Below are positions 1-8,761 of a stretch of 64,000 bases of DNA, piece by piece; position 1 is the stretch's first letter, and every line of letters begins with the position of its first letter. This DNA comes from UBA4416 sp036676295. GTDB lineage: Bacteria > Bacteroidota > Bacteroidia > B-17B0 > Aurantibacillaceae. Below the pieces are notes generated by a model. That model saw only the letters and a program-made list of their open reading frames with translations, was not told where the DNA came from and did not search any database. Where the stretch lies: contig JAKFDE010000027.1 in assembly GCA_036676295.1 (NCBI GenBank), positions 62,001-126,000 of the forward strand, written 5' to 3'. The position numbers and the translations under genes were made by a program.

Positions 1-83
1 GCTCTGCTAAAAAATTATTTGAACCGATCAAAGCCATTCATTTAGCTGAAACTTTTGTAACGGAACAATCACCTGTTAAATAA
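1..83 (+). CDS. mutA: Methylmalonyl-CoA mutase small subunit, C-terminal end (partial)
   Basis: The window opens inside a gene that reads from base 3 to a TAA at 81-83. The last 26 residues (SAKKLFEPIKAIHLAETF...) resemble the C-terminal tail of the small subunit of methylmalonyl-CoA mutase, which often contains an 'EPFE/EPI' segment. Only 6 nt separate the stop from the large-subunit start, the usual mutA-mutB arrangement. The identification leans mainly on that context because so little of the protein is visible. Confidence 0.5.
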   Translation, partial: SAKKLFEPIKAIHLAETFVTEQSPVK

Positions 84-89
84 AACAAC

Positions 90-2222
90 ATGCGTAAAGA
101 TTTTTCAAATATAAAATATATACCAACTACGAAAAATGATGTCGTTGCGAATACGACTGAAACATTTTTAACTCCCGAACAGATCGAAGTTAAATCAACC
201 TATACCGCCAACGATACCAAAAATTTCGAACACTTGAATTTTGGTGCCGGTATGGCTCCCTATTTACGTGGACCATACACCAGTATGTATGTTCAAAATC
301 CATGGACGATCCGTCAGTATGCAGGTTTTAGTACAGCTGAAGAAAGTAACGCATTTTACCGTCGTAACTTAGCCGCCGGTCAAAAAGGTTTATCAGTAGC
401 CTTTGATCTAGCAACACACCGTGGTTACGATAGTGATCATGAACGCGTGGTTGGAGATGTTGGTAAAGCCGGGGTTGCCATTGATTCCATTTTAGATATG
501 AAAGTGTTATTCGATCAGATTCCACTCGATCAAATGAGTGTGAGTATGACCATGAATGGTGCTGTGTTACCCATCTTAGCATTTTATATTGTTGCTGCCG
601 AAGAACAAGGTGTTTCGATGGATAAACTAAGTGGTACAATTCAAAATGATATTTTAAAAGAGTTCATGGTGCGTAACACATACATTTACCCACCGGAGCA
701 TTCAATGAAAATTATTGCAGATATTTTTGAATTCACCTCTCAAAAAATGCCGAAGTTCAATTCTATTTCTATCAGTGGTTACCACATGCAGGAAGCCGGT
801 GCTACGGCCGATATTGAATTAGCTTATACATTAGCAGATGGCTTGGAATATATCCGTACAGGAATTAAAGCAGGGTTGAACATTGATGACTTCGCCCCTC
901 GCCTCTCTTTCTTTTGGGCCATTGGCATGAATCATTTTATGGAAATTGCCAAGATGCGTGCTGCGCGTATGCTATGGGCTAAAATGGTAAAAGAGTTTCA
1001 TCCTAAAAAAGAAAAAAGTATGGCTCTGCGTACGCATTGCCAAACAAGTGGTTGGAGTTTAACAGAACAAGATCCATTCAACAATGTCACTCGCACTTGT
1101 GTTGAAGCATTAGCTGCTGCTATGGGGCACACACAAAGTTTACATACCAATGCCTTGGATGAAGCCATTGCTTTACCAACTGATTTTAGTGCACGTATTG
1201 CCCGTAATACTCAAATTTATTTACAGCAAGAAACCAATATTTGTAAAGTAGTTGATCCTTGGGCTGGTTCCTATTATGTAGAAACATTAACTCACGAATT
1301 GACTCACAAAGCATGGGCCTTGATCGAAGAAGTTGAAAAGCTTGGCGGTATGGCTAAAGCTATTGAAACCGGGATTCCAAAAATGCGAATTGAAGAAGCC
1401 GCTGCCCGTAAACAAGCACGTATTGATAGCGGCAAAGATGTGATCGTTGGGGTAAACCAATACCAAACCGATGAAAAAACACACATCGAAATTTTAGATG
1501 TAGATAACGCTAAAGTAAGAACGCAACAATTAGAACGCTTAGCAAAATTAAAAGCAGAACGCGATCCTAAACAAGTGGAAGACGCTTTGAATGCTTTAAC
1601 TGAATCTGCTAAAAACGGAAAAGGTAATTTATTAGAACTGGCTATTAATGCGGCTCGCGTACGATGCTCTTTAGGAGAAATATCTTCTGCCTTAGAAAAA
1701 GTATTTGGTCGTTACAAAGCTAACATCCGTAGTATTGCCGGTGTATATAGTAAAGAAATTAGTATGGATAAACACTTTTTAAAAGCAAAAGAATTAGCCG
1801 ATAAATTTGCTGAACTGGATGGTCGTCGTCCACGTATCATGATCGCTAAAATGGGTCAGGATGGGCACGACAGAGGTGCTAAAGTAATTTCTACAAGTTT
1901 TGCCGATATGGGCTTTGACGTGGATATTGGCCCGTTATTTCAAACGCCTGCAGAAGCCGCTAAACAAGCTGTTGAAAATGACGTGCATGTTTTAGGTGTA
2001 TCTTCTTTAGCCGCAGGCCATAAAACCTTAATTCCTCAAGTGATTGACGAATTAAAAAAATACGGCAGAGAAGACATCATGGTGATTGCCGGAGGCGTAA
2101 TTCCACAACAGGATTATGATTTCCTATACAAAGCAGGTGTATCGGGCGTATTTGGACCCGGAACCATCATTAGTATTTCAGCCATTGATATTTTAGAAAA
2201 ACTGATCGAGAAAATTAAATAA
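90..2222 (+). CDS. mutB: Methylmalonyl-CoA mutase large (catalytic) subunit
   Basis: This cytoplasmic, adenosylcobalamin-dependent enzyme interconverts (R)-methylmalonyl-CoA and succinyl-CoA in propionate metabolism. The protein has 710 residues, normal for the catalytic subunit. The N-terminal two thirds form the substrate-binding TIM barrel (TRGPYTSMYVQNPWTIRQYAGFS and NTYIYPPEHSM are family signatures). The C-terminal 150 residues are the B12 domain, with the DxHxxG cobalamin-ligand motif (GQDGHDRGAKV) near residue 592 and later SSLAAGH and GGVIP loops. The ATG follows the upstream small-subunit stop by 6 nt, so the two are co-transcribed. A 45-bp perfect palindrome just downstream probably ends the transcript. 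Confidence 0.97.
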   Translation: MRKDFSNIKYIPTTKNDVVANTTETFLTPEQIEVKSTYTANDTKNFEHLNFGAGMAPYLRGPYTSMYVQNPWTIRQYAGFSTAEESNAFYRRNLAAGQKGLSVAFDLATHRGYDSDHERVVGDVGKAGVAIDSILDMKVLFDQIPLDQMSVSMTMNGAVLPILAFYIVAAEEQGVSMDKLSGTIQNDILKEFMVRNTYIYPPEHSMKIIADIFEFTSQKMPKFNSISISGYHMQEAGATADIELAYTLADGLEYIRTGIKAGLNIDDFAPRLSFFWAIGMNHFMEIAKMRAARMLWAKMVKEFHPKKEKSMALRTHCQTSGWSLTEQDPFNNVTRTCVEALAAAMGHTQSLHTNALDEAIALPTDFSARIARNTQIYLQQETNICKVVDPWAGSYYVETLTHELTHKAWALIEEVEKLGGMAKAIETGIPKMRIEEAAARKQARIDSGKDVIVGVNQYQTDEKTHIEILDVDNAKVRTQQLERLAKLKAERDPKQVEDALNALTESAKNGKGNLLELAINAARVRCSLGEISSALEKVFGRYKANIRSIAGVYSKEISMDKHFLKAKELADKFAELDGRRPRIMIAKMGQDGHDRGAKVISTSFADMGFDVDIGPLFQTPAEAAKQAVENDVHVLGVSSLAAGHKTLIPQVIDELKKYGREDIMVIAGGVIPQQDYDFLYKAGVSGVFGPGTIISISAIDILEKLIEKIK

Positions 2223-2234
2223 ATTAAATTTAAT

Positions 2235-2279
2235 AAATGACCGTAAATCGAAAGTTAAACTTTCGATTTACGGTCATTT
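2235..2279. repeat. 45-bp perfect palindrome (copy A), probable bidirectional terminator
   Basis: The sequence is a perfect inverted repeat with 22-bp arms around a single central base at 2257; each arm begins AAATGACCGTAAATC. It fills the gap between the convergent stops of mutB and the ATPase gene, so a transcript from either strand would fold into a long hairpin. A diverged copy of exactly the same length lies at 3476-3520 on the other side of the ATPase gene. The pair may mark the ends of a mobile or inserted unit. Confidence 0.85.
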
Positions 2280-3458
2280 TTATTTTATTAATTTCGGTAA
2301 TAATTTATTTAAAAACTCGTGTAAACCACAAACAGTAACGTTTTCATTAAGTTGATACGTTACTTGTTGGTAAGGAGTAATTACAAAACCTTTGTTGCAC
2401 TTTAAATCAGCTATCGATTCATAATAGCCTCTTGATAAAGTAGGGTTATTGCTTGTTTTAATTTCAAGACATGCAATTGGCCTCAATCCTTTTACCAAAA
2501 CCAAATCCATTTCGCTGCCGTCCTGGGTTCGGTAATAATAAGGTTTAATGGTATAAGGTAATAACTCAATAATTTGTTCAATCACATAACCTTCCCAGAC
2601 ATTGCCTACATTTGGATTAAACAACAACTCTTTTGACGAATGTATATCTGATAAATAGTGAACCAAGCCGCTATCTCTGATGTATATTTTTGGACTTTTA
2701 ACGATGCGTTGTTTTGCACTCGAAAAATAAGCCGGTAATTTGCGTAACATAAAAGCACCTTCTAAGTAATCTAAATAACGATTTACCGTTACAGAGCTAA
2801 CATCCAAGCCCTTTGCAAAGTTTTGAGCATTCCATATACTTCCATGAAAATGGCCTAGCATTTTCCATAATTTAAACATGAGTTCTGCCGAAAATGTGAC
2901 ACCAAATAACGTATTTAAATCCCGTTCGATAAAGGTTCTGAAAAATTGATTCATCCATGCCATTGCTTCTACATCATTTTTACTAAGCCAAGCATCCGGA
3001 AAACCACCTCTAAACCAATGCTTATTGATGTCTGATTGCTTTTTATAGACTTCTAAAAGATTAAAAGGACTGACATCCACATAAGCAATGCGGCCAGCCA
3101 ACGATTCGGAAACCCCTTTAATTAAATGCGGGCTGGCTGAACCTAAAAGTAAAAATTTCCCGGCTTTTTTATTTTTATCTACTAAAGAACGCAGCAACTC
3201 AAACAATTCCGGTAAGCGCTGTACTTCGTCAATAATAATGGTTTTAGCCTCTAATGAGGATAAGAAAAACTCAGGATCTTTAAATTTACTTTTATCGGCC
3301 GGGCTTTCTAGATCAAAATAATATGTAGCTGCATTTTTCTTTAAATATTGATTTTTTGCCATAGTTGTTTTTCCACATTGCCTTGGCCCAACAATAGCTA
3401 CAACCGGAAATTGCTTCATGCTACGATTAATTTCGTTTTCTTTCAGTCGATTTATCAT
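2280..3458 (-). CDS. AAA_14 / DUF4143 family ATPase
   Basis: This is a 392-residue P-loop ATPase of the large prokaryotic 'ATP-binding protein' family. The N-terminal AAA domain has Walker A GPRQCGKTT at residues 24-32 and Walker B TIIIDEVQRLP near 75-84. The C-terminal DUF4143 half, from about residue 215, contains the nuclease-like pattern E..MDLVLVKG....CLEIK (residues about 325-345), reminiscent of a PD-(D/E)XK-type fold. The biochemical function of the family is not established; such genes are patchily distributed and often look horizontally acquired. The gene is bracketed by two related 45-bp palindromes and its start lies only 4 nt from a TACATTTG promoter element. Confidence 0.9.
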   Translation of the reverse strand: MINRLKENEINRSMKQFPVVAIVGPRQCGKTTMAKNQYLKKNAATYYFDLESPADKSKFKDPEFFLSSLEAKTIIIDEVQRLPELFELLRSLVDKNKKAGKFLLLGSASPHLIKGVSESLAGRIAYVDVSPFNLLEVYKKQSDINKHWFRGGFPDAWLSKNDVEAMAWMNQFFRTFIERDLNTLFGVTFSAELMFKLWKMLGHFHGSIWNAQNFAKGLDVSSVTVNRYLDYLEGAFMLRKLPAYFSSAKQRIVKSPKIYIRDSGLVHYLSDIHSSKELLFNPNVGNVWEGYVIEQIIELLPYTIKPYYYRTQDGSEMDLVLVKGLRPIACLEIKTSNNPTLSRGYYESIADLKCNKGFVITPYQQVTYQLNENVTVCGLHEFLNKLLPKLIK

Positions 3459-3462
3459 AACA

Positions 3463-3470
3463 CAAATGTA
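3463..3470 (-). promoter_or_regulatory. TAnnTTTG -7 promoter element for the ATPase gene
   Basis: On the minus strand this reads TACATTTG, a perfect Bacteroidota -7 element, and only 4 nt separate it from the ATG at 3458. The transcript would be almost leaderless. It lies just inside palindrome copy B. Confidence 0.6.
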
Positions 3471-3475
3471 ATAAA

Positions 3476-3520
3476 AAATGACCGTAAATCAAATACTTAA
3501 CTTTAATATTACGGCCATTT
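3476..3520. repeat. 45-bp imperfect palindrome (copy B), related to 2235-2279
   Basis: This stretch has the same length as copy A and matches it at 35 of 45 positions by direct comparison, sharing the outer AAATGACCGTAAATC and the ending CGGnCATTT. The outer arms are still complementary (AAATGACCGTAA against TTACGGCCATTT), but the centre has decayed. It sits upstream of the ATPase start and could be an operator, a remnant mobile-element end or a REP-like repeat. Confidence 0.75.
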
Positions 3521-3561
3521 TATTTTTAAAGTATTGTTTTTACTAGGTTTGGTAATTTATG

Positions 3562-3569
3562 TATATTTG
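3562..3569 (+). promoter_or_regulatory. TAnnTTTG -7 promoter element for the DUF486 gene
   Basis: TATATTTG is a perfect -7 match, 18 nt before the ATG at 3588. It lies inside the longer possible reading frame that starts at 3534, which argues against that earlier start. I could not assign a convincing -33 element. Confidence 0.55.
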
Positions 3570-3587
3570 TTTTTTACTAAAATCTCG

Positions 3588-3941
3588 ATGTCAAGATCCT
3601 TACAAACTATATTGCTCTTAATAGCCAGTAATACTTTTATGACCATTGCCTGGTATGGGCATTTGAAATTTAAAAATATTGGGATGATCGCCGCTATTGC
3701 CATTAGCTGGGGGATTGCTTTACTGGAATATAGTTTAATGATCCCGGCAAATAAAATTGGCAGTACTTATACCGGAGGTCCTTTTAATATGTGGCAATTG
3801 AAATTAATTCAGGAGGTTGTTTCTATTAGTGTGTTTGTAATCTTTACCTTACTTGTTTTTAAAACAGAAACCTTAAAATGGAATCATATTGTTGGTTTTT
3901 TGTTCTTAATTGGTGCGGTGTTTTTCTTTTTTAAAAAGTAA
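3588..3941 (+). CDS. DMT family protein (DUF486), small integral membrane protein
   Basis: This is a 117-residue hydrophobic protein with four predicted membrane helices. It starts MSRSLQTILLLIASNTFMTIAWYGHLKF, a good match to the DUF486 family, which is distantly related to small multidrug-resistance-type drug/metabolite transporters. The transported substrate is unknown. I chose the ATG at 3588 rather than the in-frame codon at 3534 because a TATATTTG promoter element lies between them and because the family begins here. It is followed 9 nt later by holA, probably in the same transcript. Confidence 0.85.
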   Translation: MSRSLQTILLLIASNTFMTIAWYGHLKFKNIGMIAAIAISWGIALLEYSLMIPANKIGSTYTGGPFNMWQLKLIQEVVSISVFVIFTLLVFKTETLKWNHIVGFLFLIGAVFFFFKK

Positions 3942-3950
3942 ATTTGGCTA

Positions 3951-5024
3951 TTGAAAGAAGTAACACAAATACTCACAGACTTAAAGCGTCGCATTTTTAA
4001 ACCCGTTTATTTTTTAAGTGGAGAAGAGGCTTATTATATTGACCAGGTAAGCGACTACATTGAAAAAAATGTGCTTGACGAAAGTGAACAGGAATTCAAT
4101 CAAACTATTTTATACGGAAAAGAAGCGGATATGAATGCGATCATATCGGCAGCTAAACGTTTTCCGATGATGAGCGACTATCAGGTCGTGATTGTAAAAG
4201 AAGCTCAGAACTTAAAAGAATTAGGAAAAAGCTCCGGTGGTGGCGATGAAGACGATGATGAAGCTCCTGTAAAAAAATCAGCAGGAGGTGCAGGCAATGC
4301 CCTAGCTAATTATTTGCAACATCCACAACCATCAACCATTTTAGTATTTTGTTACAAATACAAAACTCTTGATAAACGCAGTACGACTTACAAATCTTTA
4401 CAAAAGAATCATGTTTTTTTAGAGACAAAAAAACTATACGATAATCAATTACCGGAGTGGATCACCACGTTTGTTCAGGAGAATAAATTTAAAATTGGCC
4501 CGAAAGCCTCATTTTTATTGGCGGAATTTTTAGGAAACGATCTTTCTAAAATCACCAACGAAGTAGGTAAACTGTTTATTAACCTGAAAGAAGGCGAAGA
4601 AATTACAGCCGAACTTGTTCAGGATAACATTGGAATGAGTAAAGAATTCAACGTGTTTGAATTACAAGATGCTTTGGCTAAAAAAGATATTTTAAAAGCC
4701 AATCGCATCATCAATTATTTTTCAGCTAACGATAAAGATCATCCGGCAGTAATGACCTTAAGTTCCTTATATGGTTATTTTACTAAAATACTTCTATATC
4801 ATTTTTCTCCCGACAAATCTAAATTCGCCATTGCCCAAGCTTTAGGCGTTAATCCGTTTTTTGTAGACGGTTATACAAAAGCTGCGCAAAACTATGGCAC
4901 CGCTAAACTCAAGGCTATTTTTGGTTATTTAAAAGAATACGATTTGAAAACCAAAGGCGTGGATAATGCCGGTGTAAATAACGGTGAGTTGATGAAAGAA
5001 TTAGTGTTTAAGATCTTGCATTAA
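3951..5024 (+). CDS. holA: DNA polymerase III subunit delta
   Basis: HolA is the clamp-loader subunit that opens the beta sliding clamp during replication. The 357-residue protein shows the family opening (KRRIFKPVYFLSGEEAYYIDQ), the RFPMMSDYQVVIVKEAQNL segment of the Walker-like domain, and the C-terminal collar domain (HPAVMTLSSLYGYFTKILLYH). A Bacteroidota-type acidic/lysine loop with GGGDEDDDE lies near residues 93-101. The start codon is TTG at 3951, because no ATG or GTG would preserve the conserved N-terminus. A REP-like palindrome follows the stop. Confidence 0.93.
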   Translation: MKEVTQILTDLKRRIFKPVYFLSGEEAYYIDQVSDYIEKNVLDESEQEFNQTILYGKEADMNAIISAAKRFPMMSDYQVVIVKEAQNLKELGKSSGGGDEDDDEAPVKKSAGGAGNALANYLQHPQPSTILVFCYKYKTLDKRSTTYKSLQKNHVFLETKKLYDNQLPEWITTFVQENKFKIGPKASFLLAEFLGNDLSKITNEVGKLFINLKEGEEITAELVQDNIGMSKEFNVFELQDALAKKDILKANRIINYFSANDKDHPAVMTLSSLYGYFTKILLYHFSPDKSKFAIAQALGVNPFFVDGYTKAAQNYGTAKLKAIFGYLKEYDLKTKGVDNAGVNNGELMKELVFKILH

Positions 5025-5026
5025 TC

Positions 5027-5119
5027 CGTCATTACGAGGAGGTACGACGAAGTAATCTCAATTATTTTACATTCTTTATATGAGATTGCTTCTCACGCTA
5101 AGGCGCGATCGCAATGACG
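5027..5119. repeat. REP-like palindrome (GTCATTACGAGGAGG type)
   Basis: The segment begins GTCATTACGAGGAGGTACGA and ends in CGCAATGACG, with inner arms AATCTCA and TGAGATTGCTTC. It forms a long imperfect hairpin between the convergent holA and VWA genes. Elements of this type are widespread between genes in Bacteroidota, and here it could also stop transcription from both sides. Confidence 0.8.
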
Positions 5120-5123
5120 TCAC

Positions 5124-6497
5124 TTACTTATACAACTCCACCTTCATTTCCATATCGGAAGTAATGGTGAATTTCTTTTCGATGGTGTAAATAGAACCTT
5201 TTAAAGTTTTGGAACGCCACTCAATTCTATATTTTCCGGGCTGTAAATAATACGTTTGAGAAGTGCTGTTATTTAAATTACACACCCATTCTAGTTTTGG
5301 AGTATCTTTTAAGATACAGCCATCGCCATTGTCCAAAGCCTTTACAGTTAGCATACCGGCATTAGGTATTTCTATGAGTTTAGTTTGAGATTGGGCAACC
5401 GCGACGTTATTGATATAAATTCGTGGCAGAGTTAAAATCTCCAGATCATAATTTCCGGTAATGTATTTTTCAGTCGTATTCATTTGCTGCACATTCAATG
5501 TTTGCATATTGCTATTGCTTTGACGGACAATGCTTTTAATACGCTCATTAAAATTATAAACTCCCATTGGGCGTTTTAATTCTATAAACCCTTGTGGCGC
5601 ATCAATGGCAATAATGGTGTGCTTTCCTTGTACCAACTTCACATCTTTACTTTCTCTCGGAGGAATAGTATGTGCAATCACTTTATACGTTGGCAGATCA
5701 TCAATGTATAAAGTATCAGGGTTTTTGAATTTATTTAAGGTATGAATGTAATTGTAAACATAATTACCGGTAGACTTATTATAAAACGTCATACTCGAAT
5801 TTGTTTCGGTTGGCATTGATTTTGAATCCAACAAATTAACCTGAGAGGAAGTTTTATTTAATTTTTGTTTTGAAATGATCGCACTGATATCCGTTAATGT
5901 ACTGGTGTTATCAAAATCATAATAATCGCCCACACACTCAAATGTTTTTATTTGTTCAGGAGATAAACCAATACCAATGATAAAGGGTTTAAAAACAATA
6001 CCTTTTTCTACTAATTTCAATCGTGCTTTACATGGATCACCGCCACACTCCTCTATTCCATCGGTAATTAAAATGATCATGTTCACCGCTTTGGTATCCG
6101 GAAAATCATTGGCCGATTCTGTGATCGAATGTTCTATTGGTGTAATACCTGTTGGTTGAGCTGCTGAAACCTTAGCTTTAATTAAAGCAGAATTATTCTT
6201 TCCAAAAGGAACTACCAGTTTCGAATCCTTACAATCTCCGGGAGGATATTTTACCGTATGGCCGTACATACGCAAAGCAAACTGTATGTTTTTTTGTTTA
6301 CTTAAACTATCAATAAAATTGTAAAACAGTTCTTTAGCACCAACAATACGTGTTTTATTACCATGTTGTGTTTTCATGCTTTTACTGGCATCAAACACAA
6401 ATAACACCCGGGTAAGAGTTGGTTCAGTTTTTTTAGTTTGCGCTAATGACACAGCCGAAAAAAACAAAGAAAAAAATATAAGTAGAGTAGATCTCAT
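5124..6497 (-). CDS. Secreted von Willebrand factor type A domain protein
   Basis: The 457-residue protein carries a signal peptide (about residues 1-19, ending SLAQ) followed at once by a VWA domain. The metal-binding MIDAS motif is intact: D36-A-S38-K-S40, with the TGITP threonine and the ITDGIEECGGDPC aspartate further on. The C-terminal 240 residues look like beta-rich modules of unknown family, with phrases such as VKLVQGKHTIIAI and YYLQPGKYRIEWR that resemble PEGA-like or Ig-like repeats. It is probably periplasmic or surface-associated, with a binding role. No T9SS sorting domain is evident. Confidence 0.8.
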   Translation of the reverse strand: MRSTLLIFFSLFFSAVSLAQTKKTEPTLTRVLFVFDASKSMKTQHGNKTRIVGAKELFYNFIDSLSKQKNIQFALRMYGHTVKYPPGDCKDSKLVVPFGKNNSALIKAKVSAAQPTGITPIEHSITESANDFPDTKAVNMIILITDGIEECGGDPCKARLKLVEKGIVFKPFIIGIGLSPEQIKTFECVGDYYDFDNTSTLTDISAIISKQKLNKTSSQVNLLDSKSMPTETNSSMTFYNKSTGNYVYNYIHTLNKFKNPDTLYIDDLPTYKVIAHTIPPRESKDVKLVQGKHTIIAIDAPQGFIELKRPMGVYNFNERIKSIVRQSNSNMQTLNVQQMNTTEKYITGNYDLEILTLPRIYINNVAVAQSQTKLIEIPNAGMLTVKALDNGDGCILKDTPKLEWVCNLNNSTSQTYYLQPGKYRIEWRSKTLKGSIYTIEKKFTITSDMEMKVELYK

Positions 6498-6581
6498 TAA
6501 ATGTATAATTCCAAAATTAATGGAGGTTACGCCAATAAATTGATTGAAATCCGAAACTTATTAAAAATGAATTGCTAAGAA

Positions 6582-8615
6582 TTATTTAACCAGTGTTAAA
6601 TGACCTTTCAATTGAATGTATTCGCCACGGGCATTTTTATATTCAACCACATACACATACACTTCATCGGTAGCGTTATCGCCTGTCCAGCCTTCGGTAT
6701 CGCTATTTGTTTGAAATACTTTAGTTCCCCAACGATTAAATACCATCACCTTATAATCTGTCTTTTCTACATATTGAGCCATAGGCAACCAAATATTGTT
6801 TCTACCCTTTGGAGCAAATGCATTAGGCACATAAACCGTTACTTCCACATAAGCATCGGCGGTATTTGATTTTGCCACATCCTTAAACCCATAAATATTT
6901 CCGGCACCTTCAACCGCTTCTACATAATAAGAAAACTTACCTTGCTCGCTCACAAATTCTTCTACATTATCAACGTAACTTTTTGTTCCTGCCGATACAT
7001 TATCAATTGGCACCGGATCAAAAACACCATTCACAGCTCTATAAATATTATATGAATCTACGTTTCCTGACCAGGAAGAATAATCGTCCCAACTTAAACT
7101 ATTATAAAATAATTGTTCAGTATCATGAGTCACACTTAATACAATTGATTTGGATGTATTACTTATCATTCCGGGGTTACCACAACTATCCAACAGTTGT
7201 ATTTTGTAATAGTAATTTTTCTCTGATGATTTCACATCACTATCTACAATACTTTCAATAAAATTAGAGACAGAATAATTGATCTTCAATTGATTGAAAA
7301 TGATCCCATCTTCTGATTTAAAAATAATAGCACCCAAATATGGTTTTAACGTATCAACCGCATAAGTCACAACAATATTTTGATCAGAATTAACGCTCAC
7401 CGATTTTAAATACACATATGAAGGTCCGGATGGCGCATTGGCAATAATGCAACTTTGATTAGAATTAGCGCTAATTGAACGATCTGTGTTTCGAACTTTC
7501 ACAACATAACAATAACTATCACCGGGATTTAATTGTGTATGCGTAAAACTTGTACCAGTGGCAGTTCCCACTAAAGCAATCGCTCCTCCATTAATAGAGC
7601 AATAAATATCATACAATAAAATACCTTTAGGTAAATTCACATAAGATGTCCAGGTTAAGTCCACACTTCTGGAACACAACTTATATTTAGTAGTCAAAAA
7701 AATTGTTTTCTGTGCTTGAGCACTTCCCAACAAGCCAATATTTCGGCAACTGTCTAAAGCAGAAATACAAAAATTAATAGAGCCGGAAGTAGCGTCAGAA
7801 CCGATATAAGTATAAGATGTATTGTTGTGACCAAAAACACTATCAATCACTAACCATATTCCACCGGTTGTTTCTTTATAAATATAATACATAGAAGCAT
7901 CTGTAGAAGGTGATGGTTCCCAACCCAGAGTAACAGATCCATTAGTATTAACTGAAACTGAATCTAAAGGCGGTAAAGCGGGGCCTAATTTATCCTGAAA
8001 AAAACTTCCTGTAACATTTGATTCAGACACACAACCTGATGCATCTGCGATCTGAACTTTATAATTATAAAATACACTGCAAAGCATAACGGTATCTCTG
8101 TAATTTCTTGTACTTCCCGTATAAATTGGAGTAAATGCGCCCGGAGGTGATTGTCTGGATAAAGTATACGTACTTGATGAACTAAGTAATAAAGGTGTGT
8201 GAATGGCATTCCAATTTAAAGCAGCCACGCCAACCGGCAGATTAACCAAATTTAAAAAAAGAGAGCGTACCGTATCTGAAGGTGTTGAATTGTTGGTGCC
8301 ATTACTTACCGTAACCACATAATAATATTGTGATTGAAAATTGCCATTAGACCCAACATGTACGTAGGATGTTTGATTATAAGTATTAACATTTCCTAAT
8401 AAAGTATAAGGCCCCGCTTGATTAGAAGAATTATAAACTTCGTAGCGGGTGAAAATTGCCGTTGGATCAGCCGGTATTACCCAGGATAAAGTCATATCTC
8501 CGGTAGCCGAATTTAAGGACACACATCTCAACGAAGGCGCATTCAATTGAGCCTGAGCCAATTGAAACGATAACACTCCTAAAATGAGAATAAGATATAC
8601 CCTTATTTTTTTCAA
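6582..8615 (-). CDS. Fibronectin-III-repeat protein with T9SS type B (gliding-motility) sorting domain
   Basis: This is a 677-residue secreted protein. A signal peptide (about 1-22, ending QLAQA) is followed by about five fibronectin type III-like modules with W...YxVY/Y..V patterns. The last 85 residues (VPNAFAPKGRNNIWLP...YKVMVFNRWGTKVFQTN...GWTGD...VYVYVVEY...GHLTLVK) are a textbook gliding-motility-associated C-terminal domain, the type B sorting signal recognised by the type IX secretion system. The protein should be exported across the outer membrane and held at or released from the cell surface. The ligand of the FN3 modules cannot be inferred. Confidence 0.9.
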   Translation of the reverse strand: MKKIRVYLILILGVLSFQLAQAQLNAPSLRCVSLNSATGDMTLSWVIPADPTAIFTRYEVYNSSNQAGPYTLLGNVNTYNQTSYVHVGSNGNFQSQYYYVVTVSNGTNNSTPSDTVRSLFLNLVNLPVGVAALNWNAIHTPLLLSSSSTYTLSRQSPPGAFTPIYTGSTRNYRDTVMLCSVFYNYKVQIADASGCVSESNVTGSFFQDKLGPALPPLDSVSVNTNGSVTLGWEPSPSTDASMYYIYKETTGGIWLVIDSVFGHNNTSYTYIGSDATSGSINFCISALDSCRNIGLLGSAQAQKTIFLTTKYKLCSRSVDLTWTSYVNLPKGILLYDIYCSINGGAIALVGTATGTSFTHTQLNPGDSYCYVVKVRNTDRSISANSNQSCIIANAPSGPSYVYLKSVSVNSDQNIVVTYAVDTLKPYLGAIIFKSEDGIIFNQLKINYSVSNFIESIVDSDVKSSEKNYYYKIQLLDSCGNPGMISNTSKSIVLSVTHDTEQLFYNSLSWDDYSSWSGNVDSYNIYRAVNGVFDPVPIDNVSAGTKSYVDNVEEFVSEQGKFSYYVEAVEGAGNIYGFKDVAKSNTADAYVEVTVYVPNAFAPKGRNNIWLPMAQYVEKTDYKVMVFNRWGTKVFQTNSDTEGWTGDNATDEVYVYVVEYKNARGEYIQLKGHLTLVK

Positions 8616-8732
8616 ATTACTAAATACTTGTTTTTCAACTACAAAGAAACGAAAATAAGCCCGGTTTATTGCCTAAAAAACTGTAAAAACTATTAAATGA
8701 AGTAGATTAATGAGCAGGTAATATAAAAACGG

Positions 8733-8740
8733 TATTTTTG
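8733..8740 (+). promoter_or_regulatory. TAnnTTTG -7 promoter element for the thiolase gene
   Basis: TATTTTTG lies 21 nt before the ATG at 8762. The in-frame ATG at 8738 overlaps this element, so the later start is preferred. Confidence 0.55.
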
Positions 8741-8761
8741 TACCGTCTTAAACTAAAAATT

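Noticed and set aside
3534..3587. Earlier start for the DUF486 protein
   Set aside because: The extension contains a TATATTTG promoter element and is absent from the family N-terminus.
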